Source: Anaerolineaceae bacterium
GTDB lineage: Bacteria > Chloroflexota > Anaerolineae > Anaerolineales > Anaerolineaceae
DNA length: 46,336 bases
Reading direction: 5' to 3'
NCBI GenBank assembly: GCA_016927865.1
Contig: JAFGLU010000142.1
Coordinates: forward strand, 1 to 46,336
Below, in pieces: positions 34,074 to 42,134 of the stretch. The position numbers and the translations under genes were made by a program. The first letter of the stretch is position 1. The number at the start of each line of letters is the position of its first letter. A model generated the notes under the pieces. The model had not been told where the DNA came from. It saw only the letters and a program-made list of their open reading frames with translations, and did no database searches.

Positions 34074-36124
34074 GGGTTGATATCCTCGCGTGTACGCAGT
34101 TTGAGAACTTCATCCAGGCAGGCAGCAGGGTTGATAACCCCAAACCCGGCGTCATTACGCCAGGCGTTGCCCTGGTCGCTCAGGGGGGTGGAGGTGCGAT
34201 GCAAGATGCCTGTGATTTGCGCGGCAGTCAACTGGCGGTCGGCGGCCAGCATTAAGCCAATCACCCCGGCGGCATAGGGGCTGGCCATGCTGGTGCCGGT
34301 CATCGAAACCCAGCACTGCCCGGGGTGAAATCCGTTGGCGGCGATGATATTGGTGCCTGGAGCGGCGATATCCGGCTTTTCACGTTCGTCGCGGGTGGGG
34401 CCCTGGCTGCTGGTGTGATGCACCTTGGAGGAGGTCTCGTCCAGGTTGGCCACTGCTACCACCGAATGAGTGCAGGCCAATGAACTGATCGAGGCCATGT
34501 CGGTGAAGGTTTGCTCACCAAAAAAAGAGGGGAAAGCCCAGGCCTGCTTGCCGCCAATCACCCCCGCCCGGCGGGCATCGTCGCGCTCGATCCAGGCGTG
34601 GTAGCGGCCGTCGCGCAGTTCGCGCGAGAACAGGCGCACCTGCCAGGATCCGGAGGCGATGCCAACGACCTGTTTTTTGGAAAACAACGGCGAGAGGTAA
34701 CAGGCAATGTAGTTGAGGCCGTTGGCGGGCATAAAGGTTTCGTTGTATACGCTGAGGAAGGTGTTGTTGGGCAGGCGCATGTTCTCGATATACTGACGCG
34801 GCTCGACCACGCTGGTCCATTCGCTGGCGCCGGGAGCCTTGACTTGCACGGCGATGTGATCGCGCGGGCTGTACCAGATCTCCAGTTCGTTTTCCGAGAT
34901 GTCCATAATGCCGTCGCCCAGCACCTCCCAGTAGAGAATTTTCTCTTCGCCAGGAGCCTCAAACTTCCCGGAGGTGTGGATGCGCCCCATAGTGAAGCCC
35001 CAGTCATCGGGGGCCATGCGCGCTTCTTGCCCGGCGTTGCCGGCAGCCACGCAGATGCTGCGCCCGGGGGTGGCCAACTGGAAATCCAGCCAGCGGCTGG
35101 TGAGGCTGGTGGCGTCATGCGAGTATCCGTTGGTGCCCAGGCTGATGTTGATAGAAACCGGCAGGTTCAGCTCCTTGCCCAGGCAGAAGAGGTAATCGAC
35201 GGCGTGGGCCAGGCGGGTGGAGTCGTAGAAGGATTTGCGCCGCTCCTGGTCGGTTTTGGGCAAGGCCAGCAGCACCGCCGCGATTCTGGCTCCAGGACAG
35301 ACGCCGCGGTTGCCCGCCGCAATGCTGGCGACATGGGTGCCGTGCGAGCCGGGGATCATCTCAGATTGTGGTTCCAACTCGGTGGGGGGCAGCTGGTACT
35401 GTTCTTCCGAGCCGATGGCGTAGTTCATCATTTCCTGGGTCAACTCGGAGCCGTAATCGAAGCGTTCAGGTGGTTTGCGTCCCTCACCGCCTTGATCCCA
35501 AATGCTCACAAAGCGCGTCTTGCCCTCCGCGTCGAGAAAGTCAGGATGGGCGAAATCGAAGCCTTGCACGTCGATGATACCAATGAGCACATCTTGCTGC
35601 TGCGCGGCGGGTGTGGCTGCACAGCGGTTCCCGGCCTCGGGCGGGTTGGTCACCACTGCGGTGGTAACTGGCTGGAAGAAGCGAATGGTCTCGGGGTTTT
35701 CGACTGAAATAATCTTTGGGGAAGCCAGCAGTTCGGGCAGCAAAGAGAGGGGGATGGTGGCGATGACGATATTGTCTTTGCGAATGGGGGTCGGGTCGAG
35801 GTCTTTGAGCACGTCGGGTACGTCTGCCGGGCCGCCAGTGTCGTTGGCCAGTTGGATAAAAACGTTGGTGAGAACGTCGTTGGTGATCTCTTTCAATTTC
35901 CGGCGGCGGATGGTGGGTGGTTTGGCCTCCAGGGAAAAGGAGAGGGTGTTGAACATCTGCATTTGCCCGGCGCTGATGGAGGGAACGGACTCGGCTAGCT
36001 CGGCATTCTGCACTACCAGCGAAGCAGTTTGCTCAGCGCGCAGGGTGTTGACCACCTCGTCCCCGTTGGCAAACATGCGCAGCCGGGGCGAGAGTTTGTG
36101 CTTGTTTTTCATCTCTACGGACAT
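34070..36124 (-). CDS. Cytoplasmic S8 (subtilisin-like) peptidase
   Basis: This 684-residue serine protease has catalytic Asp185 (IGIIDVQGFDFAHPDF), His261 (GSHGTHVASIAAGN), oxyanion Asn in CVAAGNAGQEA and Ser612 (TGTSMASPYAAGV). The Asp context is DVQG instead of the common DTGI. About 175 residues precede the catalytic domain, rich in charged helices and unlike a normal prodomain, and there is no signal peptide, so it appears intracellular. A beta-rich insert of roughly 150 residues lies between His and Ser. GGAGGT five bases before ATG 36124 is a strong ribosome site. It is coupled to the MBL gene downstream. Confidence 0.88.
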   Translation of the reverse strand: MSVEMKNKHKLSPRLRMFANGDEVVNTLRAEQTASLVVQNAELAESVPSISAGQMQMFNTLSFSLEAKPPTIRRRKLKEITNDVLTNVFIQLANDTGGPADVPDVLKDLDPTPIRKDNIVIATIPLSLLPELLASPKIISVENPETIRFFQPVTTAVVTNPPEAGNRCAATPAAQQQDVLIGIIDVQGFDFAHPDFLDAEGKTRFVSIWDQGGEGRKPPERFDYGSELTQEMMNYAIGSEEQYQLPPTELEPQSEMIPGSHGTHVASIAAGNRGVCPGARIAAVLLALPKTDQERRKSFYDSTRLAHAVDYLFCLGKELNLPVSINISLGTNGYSHDATSLTSRWLDFQLATPGRSICVAAGNAGQEARMAPDDWGFTMGRIHTSGKFEAPGEEKILYWEVLGDGIMDISENELEIWYSPRDHIAVQVKAPGASEWTSVVEPRQYIENMRLPNNTFLSVYNETFMPANGLNYIACYLSPLFSKKQVVGIASGSWQVRLFSRELRDGRYHAWIERDDARRAGVIGGKQAWAFPSFFGEQTFTDMASISSLACTHSVVAVANLDETSSKVHHTSSQGPTRDEREKPDIAAPGTNIIAANGFHPGQCWVSMTGTSMASPYAAGVIGLMLAADRQLTAAQITGILHRTSTPLSDQGNAWRNDAGFGVINPAACLDEVLKLRTREDINP

Positions 36125-36160
36125 ATCTACCTCCGAGGTAGGGGAGTTTGGTTTGATTGT

Positions 36161-36264
36161 AACTGCTCAGAGGGCGAGAAAAGTCCCTGAATTTGAGGTG
36201 TATGGGGTGCGAAGCACCCCATACACCTCAAATTCAGGCTTCTTCCGTCTCTGGCTGAGTAGTT
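36161..36264. repeat. Palindromic intergenic repeat, copy 2
   Basis: A perfect 25-bp stem (36186-36210 with 36214-36238) closes on GAA, giving the apex GCGAAGC. Outer arms start AACTGCTCAGAGGGCGAG on the left and, read from the right, AACTACTCAGCCAGAGACGG. It lies between the divergent subtilase and VOC genes, so it is not placed like a terminator. The rest of the 351-bp gap (36125-36475) holds a likely promoter and no gene. Confidence 0.88.
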
Positions 36265-36331
36265 GCGATTGATTATACTTCGGCGGCTGTCGCGCCGGAG
36301 ATTTGTGAATGAATCTATTATACAATATCTA

Positions 36332-36360
36332 TTGATTATTTAGAACATTGGTGCTAATAT
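36332..36360 (+). promoter_or_regulatory. Candidate promoter for the VOC gene
   Basis: TTGATT (36332-36337) and TAATAT (36355-36360) are 17 bp apart in AT-rich DNA. The leader to ATG 36476 would be about 110 bases. Each hexamer matches the consensus at 4/6. Pattern only. Confidence 0.4.
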
Positions 36361-36475
36361 AGAAAAGTATCTGCTCACCAAAGCTGGGGAAGTTCCCGAT
36401 TTCAAAATTGGACCTTTTCACCAGTGCTGAGAGTAGTTACACAAAACTATCTTTCAGTAGGCTCAAGGAGTATCG

Positions 36476-36886
36476 ATGATTTCTGGAACCGTTGGACACA
36501 TCCAAATCAATGTTGACTCTCGGAATCTGCCTTTTTACCGAGAACTGTTTGGTTTTCTGGGTTTTGAAACCCTCTATTCGGACGACAATATTTTTGGGGC
36601 CGGAGATGTACACCATACCGGGTTGTGGTTCGGCGGCGAACTCAAGCCGGTTACCAATGACTATGACGGCCCGGGGATGAATCACCTGGCGGTCTCTGTT
36701 CCAAAACAAACGGATGTGGATGAGGTGGTGGCCTATCTTCAAGCGCGCGGTATTCCGGCGCTGTTTGAAACCCCACGCCACCGGCCTGAGTTTAGTGAAA
36801 GCCCGGAGCATACCTATTACCAGGTCATGTTTGAGTCGCCGGACCACATTCTGTTTGAAGTAGTGTACACCGGGCCAAAGGAATAG
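36476..36886 (+). CDS. VOC/glyoxalase-superfamily protein
   Basis: This 136-residue protein has two beta-alpha-beta-beta-beta halves: GHIQINVDSRNLPFYRELF with a metal-position His at the start, and MNHLAVSVPKQTDVDEVVAY in the second half, ending PDHILFEVVYTGP with the usual Glu ligand. The superfamily includes glyoxalase I, dioxygenases and antibiotic-binding proteins, so the exact function is open. AAGGAG six bases before the ATG marks the start. Confidence 0.85.
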   Translation: MISGTVGHIQINVDSRNLPFYRELFGFLGFETLYSDDNIFGAGDVHHTGLWFGGELKPVTNDYDGPGMNHLAVSVPKQTDVDEVVAYLQARGIPALFETPRHRPEFSESPEHTYYQVMFESPDHILFEVVYTGPKE

Positions 36887-36974
36887 CCTTGTGAAGGGCT
36901 TTTCGCGGGCTCACGTAATTAAACTGTAAGCTGGGGGAAGGTGAAGATGACTGGTGACATGCTATAGTATAGAC

Positions 36975-38414
36975 ATGGAATTCAATTCGCCTTCCCTCAA
37001 GACTTCGAATCCCCTGGTGGATCAGGCTTACCGGATTGCCATTGGGGATGTGTGCAGCAACATTTTGCCCTTTCAGGATGGCCTGCTGGAAGCCCCTGCG
37101 CCGGTTTTGCTGGCCGGTTTGGACTATAACACTCCCTGGACGCGCGACGCCGCAATCAATGTATGGAACGGGGTGGGATTGTGGTTGCCTGAGGTAGCCC
37201 GCAATACGCTGGTGTCCGTGTTGGAGCGCGGAGCCAACGGCGCACTCATCGGTGGGCAGTATTGGGACTCGGTATTGTGGAGTGTGGGGGCGTGGGCCTT
37301 TTATCTTTACACGGGTAACCGCGGCTTTCTGCGCCTGGCCCTGGAGGCCACCCGCAACAGCCTGGCGCGCCTGGAACAGGAGGAGTTTGACGCCGAATAT
37401 GGCCTGTTCCGCGGCCCGGCGGTGTATGGCGACGGGGTGGCTGCCTATCCGGATCGCTATGCTCAGACGAACGGGTCCAGCTCTATCCTGGACTGGCCTA
37501 CCTGTCATCCGGATGAACGGGCAGCTAAGGGCTACGGGCTGTCAATGATGGCCCTTTCGACCAACTGCGTATACTACCAGGCTTACCGGCTGGCGGGGGC
37601 GATGGCGGTTGACGCAGGGCAACGCAGCGACCCCACCTGGAGCGACAAGGCTCAGAGGCTGCGCTCCAACATTCTGAAGCATTTCTGGAATCCGCAAACC
37701 GGCGCTTTCCGCTACCTGGTGGACCGATGGGGCGGGTGCGAAAGCCAGGAAGGGCTGGGGAGCAGCTTTGCGCTGCTGTTTGGGGTGGCCGAAGCTGACC
37801 AGGTTGGGCAGGTTCTGGACAATCAAGTCGTTCCTGAGGCGGGAGTGCCCTGCGTTTGGCCGAATTTTGAGCGTTACGCCGCGGCAGACGGGATGCGTTT
37901 TGGGCGCCACGCGGGCACGGTTTGGCCGCCCATCCAGGCGTTTTGGGCCGAGGCGGCGGCTAGAGCCGGACGCCTGGACCGCTTTGCGCACGAGTTTGAG
38001 CGGCTCACGCGCCACATTGTGCGGGATGTGCAGTGCGCTGAGATCTACCATCCATTGACTGGAGAAATCTACGGCGGGGTGCAGGAAGGTGGCACAGGGG
38101 ATGACGGTATGCAGTGGGCGTCCTGTCGGCGTCAATCTTGGAGCGCAACGGCCTATTTGCGAATGATTTGGCTGGGGCTGACCGGGATGCGTGTTTCGCC
38201 GGAAGGCGCCGCGTTTCAACCACTCTTGCCGCCGGGCCTGGATGAAGCTTACATCCAGGGGCTCCCATACCGCGGCGGGCGGTTGGATATTTTCATTCGC
38301 GGTCAGGGTAACCGGTTGGTTGAATTCAAACGGAATGGGATTAGCGGGCGCGCTTTTGTGCCCGCCGATATCACCAACACGCAAGTTCTTGAGATCCGCC
38401 TGGGCAGCGCTTAG
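36975..38414 (+). CDS. Six-hairpin glycoside hydrolase-like protein
   Basis: This 479-residue protein matches the (alpha/alpha)6-barrel glycosidases of the amylo-1,6-glucosidase/GH63/GH78 type: NTPWTRDAAINVWNG near the N terminus, QYWDSVLWSVGAWAFYLYTG, FWNPQTGAFRYLVDRWGG, the catalytic-region GRHAGTVWPPIQAFWAEAAA and a small C-terminal beta-sandwich (FQPLLPPGLDEAYIQGLPYR). It lacks a signal peptide and probably cleaves an intracellular oligosaccharide. I choose ATG 36975 over GTG 36954. TATAGT at 36963-36968 is spaced as a -10 box for transcription starting at the ATG itself, so a leaderless mRNA is possible; no ribosome site is visible. Confidence 0.75.
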   Translation: MEFNSPSLKTSNPLVDQAYRIAIGDVCSNILPFQDGLLEAPAPVLLAGLDYNTPWTRDAAINVWNGVGLWLPEVARNTLVSVLERGANGALIGGQYWDSVLWSVGAWAFYLYTGNRGFLRLALEATRNSLARLEQEEFDAEYGLFRGPAVYGDGVAAYPDRYAQTNGSSSILDWPTCHPDERAAKGYGLSMMALSTNCVYYQAYRLAGAMAVDAGQRSDPTWSDKAQRLRSNILKHFWNPQTGAFRYLVDRWGGCESQEGLGSSFALLFGVAEADQVGQVLDNQVVPEAGVPCVWPNFERYAAADGMRFGRHAGTVWPPIQAFWAEAAARAGRLDRFAHEFERLTRHIVRDVQCAEIYHPLTGEIYGGVQEGGTGDDGMQWASCRRQSWSATAYLRMIWLGLTGMRVSPEGAAFQPLLPPGLDEAYIQGLPYRGGRLDIFIRGQGNRLVEFKRNGISGRAFVPADITNTQVLEIRLGSA

Positions 38415-38432
38415 TGGTTCTTTCGCTAAGGT

Positions 38433-38501
38433 GGAGAGGTCCAAAAATAGGAGGGTGTGGACGACGAAGTCGCCCACACCCTCCTATTTTTGGACCTTAT
38501 G
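38433..38501. repeat. 28-bp hairpin with GAA loop between convergent genes
   Basis: AGGTCCAAAAATAGGAGGGT at 38437 begins a perfect 24-bp arm (38437-38460) pairing with 38474-38497; after one mismatch, CGAC/GTCG (38462-38465 with 38469-38472) continues to a GAA loop. The outer bases are unlike the AACTACTC family. Its place between two gene ends, 18 bases after the glycosidase stop and 11 bases after the zinc-ribbon gene stop, fits a bidirectional terminator, although no clean T-run follows. Confidence 0.8.
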
Positions 38502-38508
38502 GAGTCCT

Positions 38509-39423
38509 TTAATTCTTAAGGCGGGTTCCACAGGAACGACAAAATACATCGCCGGAAGATGCGCGCTTGCCGCACTGGTGGCAAAATGCTACCTCCTGGG
38601 CGGGTTCATCCTCGGTGGAGCGGTGGCGGCGAACACGAGCGTGCTGTTCGGGCGAGCGTCCAGCGCGGGTATACCACAAGATTCCGCCGGCAATGAGCGC
38701 CAGGCCTAGCCCCCCCAGCAGCCAGGGCAGCACCTGGGTGAGGGTCATGCGGCCGGGCGTGGTGGTGGTCACCGAGGAGACAGGCGTGGTTTCCTGGAAT
38801 GTGCGCGGGTTGGTCAGGTCATTGTTGTCTTTGACGTAGCTAAACTCCACATCAAACGGCGTTGCGGCGGTGACAGCACCGACAGCGAGGTTGAAGTAAT
38901 TTAATCCATCTGTGCCGGTGGTCAGCGAACCCATGCTGGGCTGCACCTGTAAGCCGGTGGCGGTGGGCGGCTGCTGGAAGGAGACCAGTAAGTCTTCGAC
39001 GGCATAATCGCCGGGCCAGCGGTAGACGAAAGTGCGGCGGTCGCCGTCCTGCGTAAGCTGTGGATCGTAATACTCGACCTGTATTTCGGGCAGGGTGGCT
39101 GTGAAGCGCACCAGAGCGTAGTCTCCATCTCGCCCGGCCAGTGCATATCCCCCAGCCATATTGGTGAGCGTGTCACCAGACATTTCGGCAACGGCGTGAG
39201 GAGCGCCTGCCTGGGAGGGGATGCGCAGAGTGATCTCAGCGGGGAGTTTCACCGTGGGCGCTAATTCTATGCGGTAAATAACCAGCACCTTTAATTCCTG
39301 GTCGTATTCAGGCCAGACATCCACTTCCAGGCTCTGAAAAGAAACCTCATTTTGAGCATGGACAGCGGCTTGAGGGGCCAGCAAGAGGATGACAGCCAGA
39401 ATGAGGAGAAACCAACGGCGCAT
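38509..39423 (-). CDS. Exported membrane protein with C-terminal zinc ribbon
   Basis: This 304-residue protein has a signal peptide (FLLILAVILLLAPQAAVHA), an external beta-rich domain of about 200 residues (LKVLVIYRIELAP, YRWPGDYAVEDLLVSF), a membrane helix (LPWLLGGLGLALIAGGILWY) and a cytoplasmic double CxxC ribbon (CHQCGKRASSGDVFCRSCG). The topology and ribbon resemble those of the zinc-ribbon protein in the ccm operon. It stands alone between two intergenic hairpin regions. No function can be assigned. Confidence 0.75.
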   Translation of the reverse strand: MRRWFLLILAVILLLAPQAAVHAQNEVSFQSLEVDVWPEYDQELKVLVIYRIELAPTVKLPAEITLRIPSQAGAPHAVAEMSGDTLTNMAGGYALAGRDGDYALVRFTATLPEIQVEYYDPQLTQDGDRRTFVYRWPGDYAVEDLLVSFQQPPTATGLQVQPSMGSLTTGTDGLNYFNLAVGAVTAATPFDVEFSYVKDNNDLTNPRTFQETTPVSSVTTTTPGRMTLTQVLPWLLGGLGLALIAGGILWYTRAGRSPEQHARVRRHRSTEDEPAQEVAFCHQCGKRASSGDVFCRSCGTRLKN

Positions 39424-39507
39424 AGAGCCTCCCTAACGGATGAAAGAGTGAAGGGATCGAGCCACCCCGGATCTTTCTATAAGATAACGATCAGGTAAAT
39501 TAAAGGT

Positions 39508-39612
39508 AACTTTTCAGAGGGTGGAGAAAGTGTCCGAATTTGAGGTGACTTCGGGTTGCTTTACAACTCGCAAGCACCTCAAATTCGGGTCCCTTCCCCA
39601 GGCTGAGTAGTT
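39508..39612. repeat. Palindromic intergenic repeat, copy 3
   Basis: The stem CCGAATTTGAGGTG (39534-39547) pairs with CACCTCAAATTCGG; its inner part is imperfect (GTTG/CAAC next to the loop CTTTA). Outer arms run from AACTTTTCAGAGGG on the left to GGCTGAGTAGTT on the right. This is the most diverged full-length copy and the loop is not GAA. Confidence 0.8.
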
Positions 39613-39775
39613 ACAATTATAGCAGAATTGAAGCCTGGGGAATTCATTCTGTTTGTAGGTCACTGGGGGAATCGGCGTGGTGAAATCCGCATTCGTGGCT
39701 ATCATGTTCCTTCTTGATACTCTTTTGACGGGATAGCCATGTTTATCGTTTCCTGGCAAGGTATAATCTTGAAGT

Positions 39776-39881
39776 AACTGCTTAGAGGGTGGGGGAAGTC
39801 CCTGAATTTTAGGTGTGTGGGGTGCTTTTTTCACCCCACACACCTAAAATCTAGGCCTCTTCGACCTCTGGTTGAGTAATT
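39776..39881. repeat. Palindromic intergenic repeat, copy 4
   Basis: The 24-bp arm 39801-39824 pairs with 39832-39855 with two mismatches; the loop is CTTTTTT. The stem has TTTTAGGTG facing CACCTAAAA where other copies have TTTGAGGTG and CACCTCAAA, a paired change. Outer arms are AACTGCTTAGAGGG and, read from the right, AATTACTCAACCAGAGG. Confidence 0.82.
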
Positions 39882-39940
39882 CATTTTGGAAAAACAGAAT
39901 TATTCGCGGCATCGACGCGTAATTACAAGGAGAAAATAGC

Positions 39941-41965
39941 ATGAGAGGGATTTCTGTTATCTGGCGTGTGATCATCCTGGGGGCGCTTGTGTTGGGTATG
40001 GCTGGGACGGCTCAGCCCACCTCTGCGGCGCCTATATTGCAAAGTGGAGACGTGCCGCGTTTTGAGCCGGGGCCATGCATGTTTGAAGTTCCACCAGGAA
40101 TTACCGAAGGGGAGCAGGTTGATTGCGGCTGGTTGGTGGTGCCCGAAGAGCACGCCAACCCGAATGGCCCAACAATCAAGCTGGCTGTAGCCATTTTGCG
40201 CAGCCAGGTTGCCAATCCGCGCCCCGACCCGCTAGTGATGGCACAGGGTGGCCCCGGTGGTTCTACGATCGACTACTATTCCCAGGTATTGTTTTACAGC
40301 GGCCTTTGGAAGAACCGCGACATTATTTTGTTTGACCAGCGCGGAACTTTGTACTCGGAACCGAACCTGGTGTGCTCTGAGGTCCTCGACAAGACCATTG
40401 AACTGCTCAATGTGAACCTGGAAGCGGAAGAGGCTGAAACACAATTCCGCGAGGCGATTCTGGCTTGCCACGGTCGGCTGGAGAAAGACGGCATCAACCT
40501 CTCGGCTTATGACAGCCTGGAAAACGCGGCCGATATCAACGCGCTGCGGCAGGCCCTGGGTTACGAGCAGATTAACCTGTACGGCGTGTCGTATGGCACG
40601 CTGCTGGCCCTGCACACCATGCGCGACTATCCGGAAGTGCTGCGGAGCGTCATTCTGGACGCAGTGGTACCTACTAATCGGAATTGGAACCAGTTGGCTC
40701 CACTGACGATGGACCGGGCTTTCACGGAGTTTTTCACAGCCTGTAAAGAGAGTGAAGAGTGCAATCGGGAATACCCCTTCCTTGAGCAGACTTACACGGA
40801 CCTCTATGCCCGGCTGGAAGAAAACCCGGTCACATTGAATGTGCGCGACCCTGAGGGTGGAAAGGTTTACCCCGCGCTGGTAGACGGCGACACGCTGGTT
40901 GGGACGCTCTTCCAATTGCTTTACAGCACTGAGTTGATCCCTTTGTTGCCCAAGATGCTCCAGGATTTTGAGAAAGGGGATTATGCGTTCAGCGAATACG
41001 TTTTGTCGCTTATTACTTTCGACCGCACGATGAGCTATGGGATGTACTACTCGGTGGTTTGTGCTGAAGACAGCGACATTAACTTGGACGAAGTGGATTA
41101 CAGCGGTATCCGCCCCGAGTTGGGTCGGGACGCGCACATCGGCAACGAATCTCTGATCGCATTGTGTGAAGGATGGAACGTGCCCCAACTGGATGATATA
41201 GTGGATATTCCGGTGAGCAGTGATTTGCCTGTGCTGATCTTGAATGGGCGCTTTGACCCCATCACCCCGCCAGATTATGGAGCGGAAGCCGCCAAAACTC
41301 TGCCGAACAGTTATTCATTCACTTTCCCAAACACCGGTCACGGCGCAGCTATTAGCAGTGAATGCGCGGATGAAATTATCCTTAAATTCCTGAATGATCC
41401 GGGAGAGCGGCCTAATGCAGCCTGTTATAAAGATGTCCCGCCGGTAGATTTTGTGACCGACAAGGATGTGGTGAACTTGCCGGTAATCGCGAAAATCCTG
41501 GAAGGGCGCGTTGGCACCCTGGTGGGGTTGGTGCTGGCAGGTCTGGCAGCGCTAATCCTTTTGTCTGCGCTGGTGGTTTACCCGCTGGTTTTGGTGATTC
41601 GCTGGGCACGCAGCAAGGAAGGACGCCCGACGCCCTTCTACGGGCACCTGGCGCCCTGGGTGGCGATGGTTGTTGCCGGACTGATGTTCTTGTTCATGGT
41701 GGTGATTGCGATTGCCTTCTTTGGTATGGTCATGGAAAATGACTATATCTTCCTGATGGGCGTGCCGGGCGGCTTCCGGCCCCTGTTCCTGCTGCCACCG
41801 CTGATTATCGTGCTGGTCATGGCGATGGTTGTTCTGGCAGTGCTTGGCTGGAAGGGTACATATTGGAATACCTGGCGCAAGGTGTATTTCTCGGTGCTGA
41901 CACTGTGCGCGGTGGGTTGCGCGGTCTGGCTGGTGGGTTCCGGCAGCCTGACGGCAATTCTCTAA
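39941..41965 (+). CDS. Exported TAP-like alpha/beta hydrolase with membrane tail
   Basis: This 674-residue protein has a signal peptide (residues 1-29), an S33/TAP-type hydrolase domain with oxyanion loop MAQGGPGGS, nucleophile Ser in YGVSYGTLLAL, acid in LNGRFDPITPP and His in FPNTGHGAA, and a C-terminal part with about four membrane helices from LVGLVLAGLAALILLSALVV onward. TAP enzymes release short peptides from the N terminus; the lipid-facing tail is unusual for the family and would fix the enzyme on the outer face of the membrane. AAGGAG ten bases before ATG 39941 supports the start. Confidence 0.85.
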   Translation: MRGISVIWRVIILGALVLGMAGTAQPTSAAPILQSGDVPRFEPGPCMFEVPPGITEGEQVDCGWLVVPEEHANPNGPTIKLAVAILRSQVANPRPDPLVMAQGGPGGSTIDYYSQVLFYSGLWKNRDIILFDQRGTLYSEPNLVCSEVLDKTIELLNVNLEAEEAETQFREAILACHGRLEKDGINLSAYDSLENAADINALRQALGYEQINLYGVSYGTLLALHTMRDYPEVLRSVILDAVVPTNRNWNQLAPLTMDRAFTEFFTACKESEECNREYPFLEQTYTDLYARLEENPVTLNVRDPEGGKVYPALVDGDTLVGTLFQLLYSTELIPLLPKMLQDFEKGDYAFSEYVLSLITFDRTMSYGMYYSVVCAEDSDINLDEVDYSGIRPELGRDAHIGNESLIALCEGWNVPQLDDIVDIPVSSDLPVLILNGRFDPITPPDYGAEAAKTLPNSYSFTFPNTGHGAAISSECADEIILKFLNDPGERPNAACYKDVPPVDFVTDKDVVNLPVIAKILEGRVGTLVGLVLAGLAALILLSALVVYPLVLVIRWARSKEGRPTPFYGHLAPWVAMVVAGLMFLFMVVIAIAFFGMVMENDYIFLMGVPGGFRPLFLLPPLIIVLVMAMVVLAVLGWKGTYWNTWRKVYFSVLTLCAVGCAVWLVGSGSLTAIL

Positions 41966-42020
41966 AGGCAATTCCTTAGCGCAACTTGCGCCGTGAAAGG
42001 ACGTATGTAGAATATATACA

Positions 42021-42104
42021 CGAGAAAAGTTCTCGAATTTGAGATGGGGTCGCGAAGCTTCCTCATCTCAAATTCGTGCCTTTTCCTTCTCCGTCTGGTA
42101 GCTC
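42021..42104. repeat. Palindromic repeat, shorter diverged copy 5
   Basis: A 20-bp stem (42034-42053 with 42057-42076, three mismatches) closes on GAA with apex GCGAAGC. It has TTTGAGATG facing CATCTCAAA, again a paired change against the other copies. The flank CGAGAAAAG on the left and GGAGAAGGAAAAGG read from the right match the inner parts of the family's two outer arms; the AACTACTC ends are lost. Confidence 0.75.
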
Positions 42105-42134
42105 CCAGGCGAATACTGAATATGGAGGTCTGGT

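Larger units (their letters stand above)
39424..39940. other. Divergent 517-bp intergenic region with two palindromic repeats
   Basis: Two family palindromes (39508-39612 and 39776-39881) occupy about 210 bp in the same orientation. Between them lie an inverted repeat TGGCTATC (39696-39703) / GATAGCCA (39732-39739) and a TATAAT at 39762-39767 without a good -35 box. I find no gene on either strand. Confidence 0.6.

Noticed and set aside
34511..35707. 398-codon plus-strand frame over the subtilase
   Set aside because: It is antisense to intact catalytic motifs of the S8 peptidase and reads as a Gly/Ala/Val-rich shadow.
34070..36124. Subtilase suspected inactive because the Asp motif is DVQG
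   Set aside because: Asp185, His261, the oxyanion Asn and Ser612 are all present with normal surroundings; only the residues after the Asp vary.
36161..36264. Palindrome read as an ordinary terminator
   Set aside because: It lies between divergent gene starts, where no transcript needs ending, and similar copies occur in other contexts.
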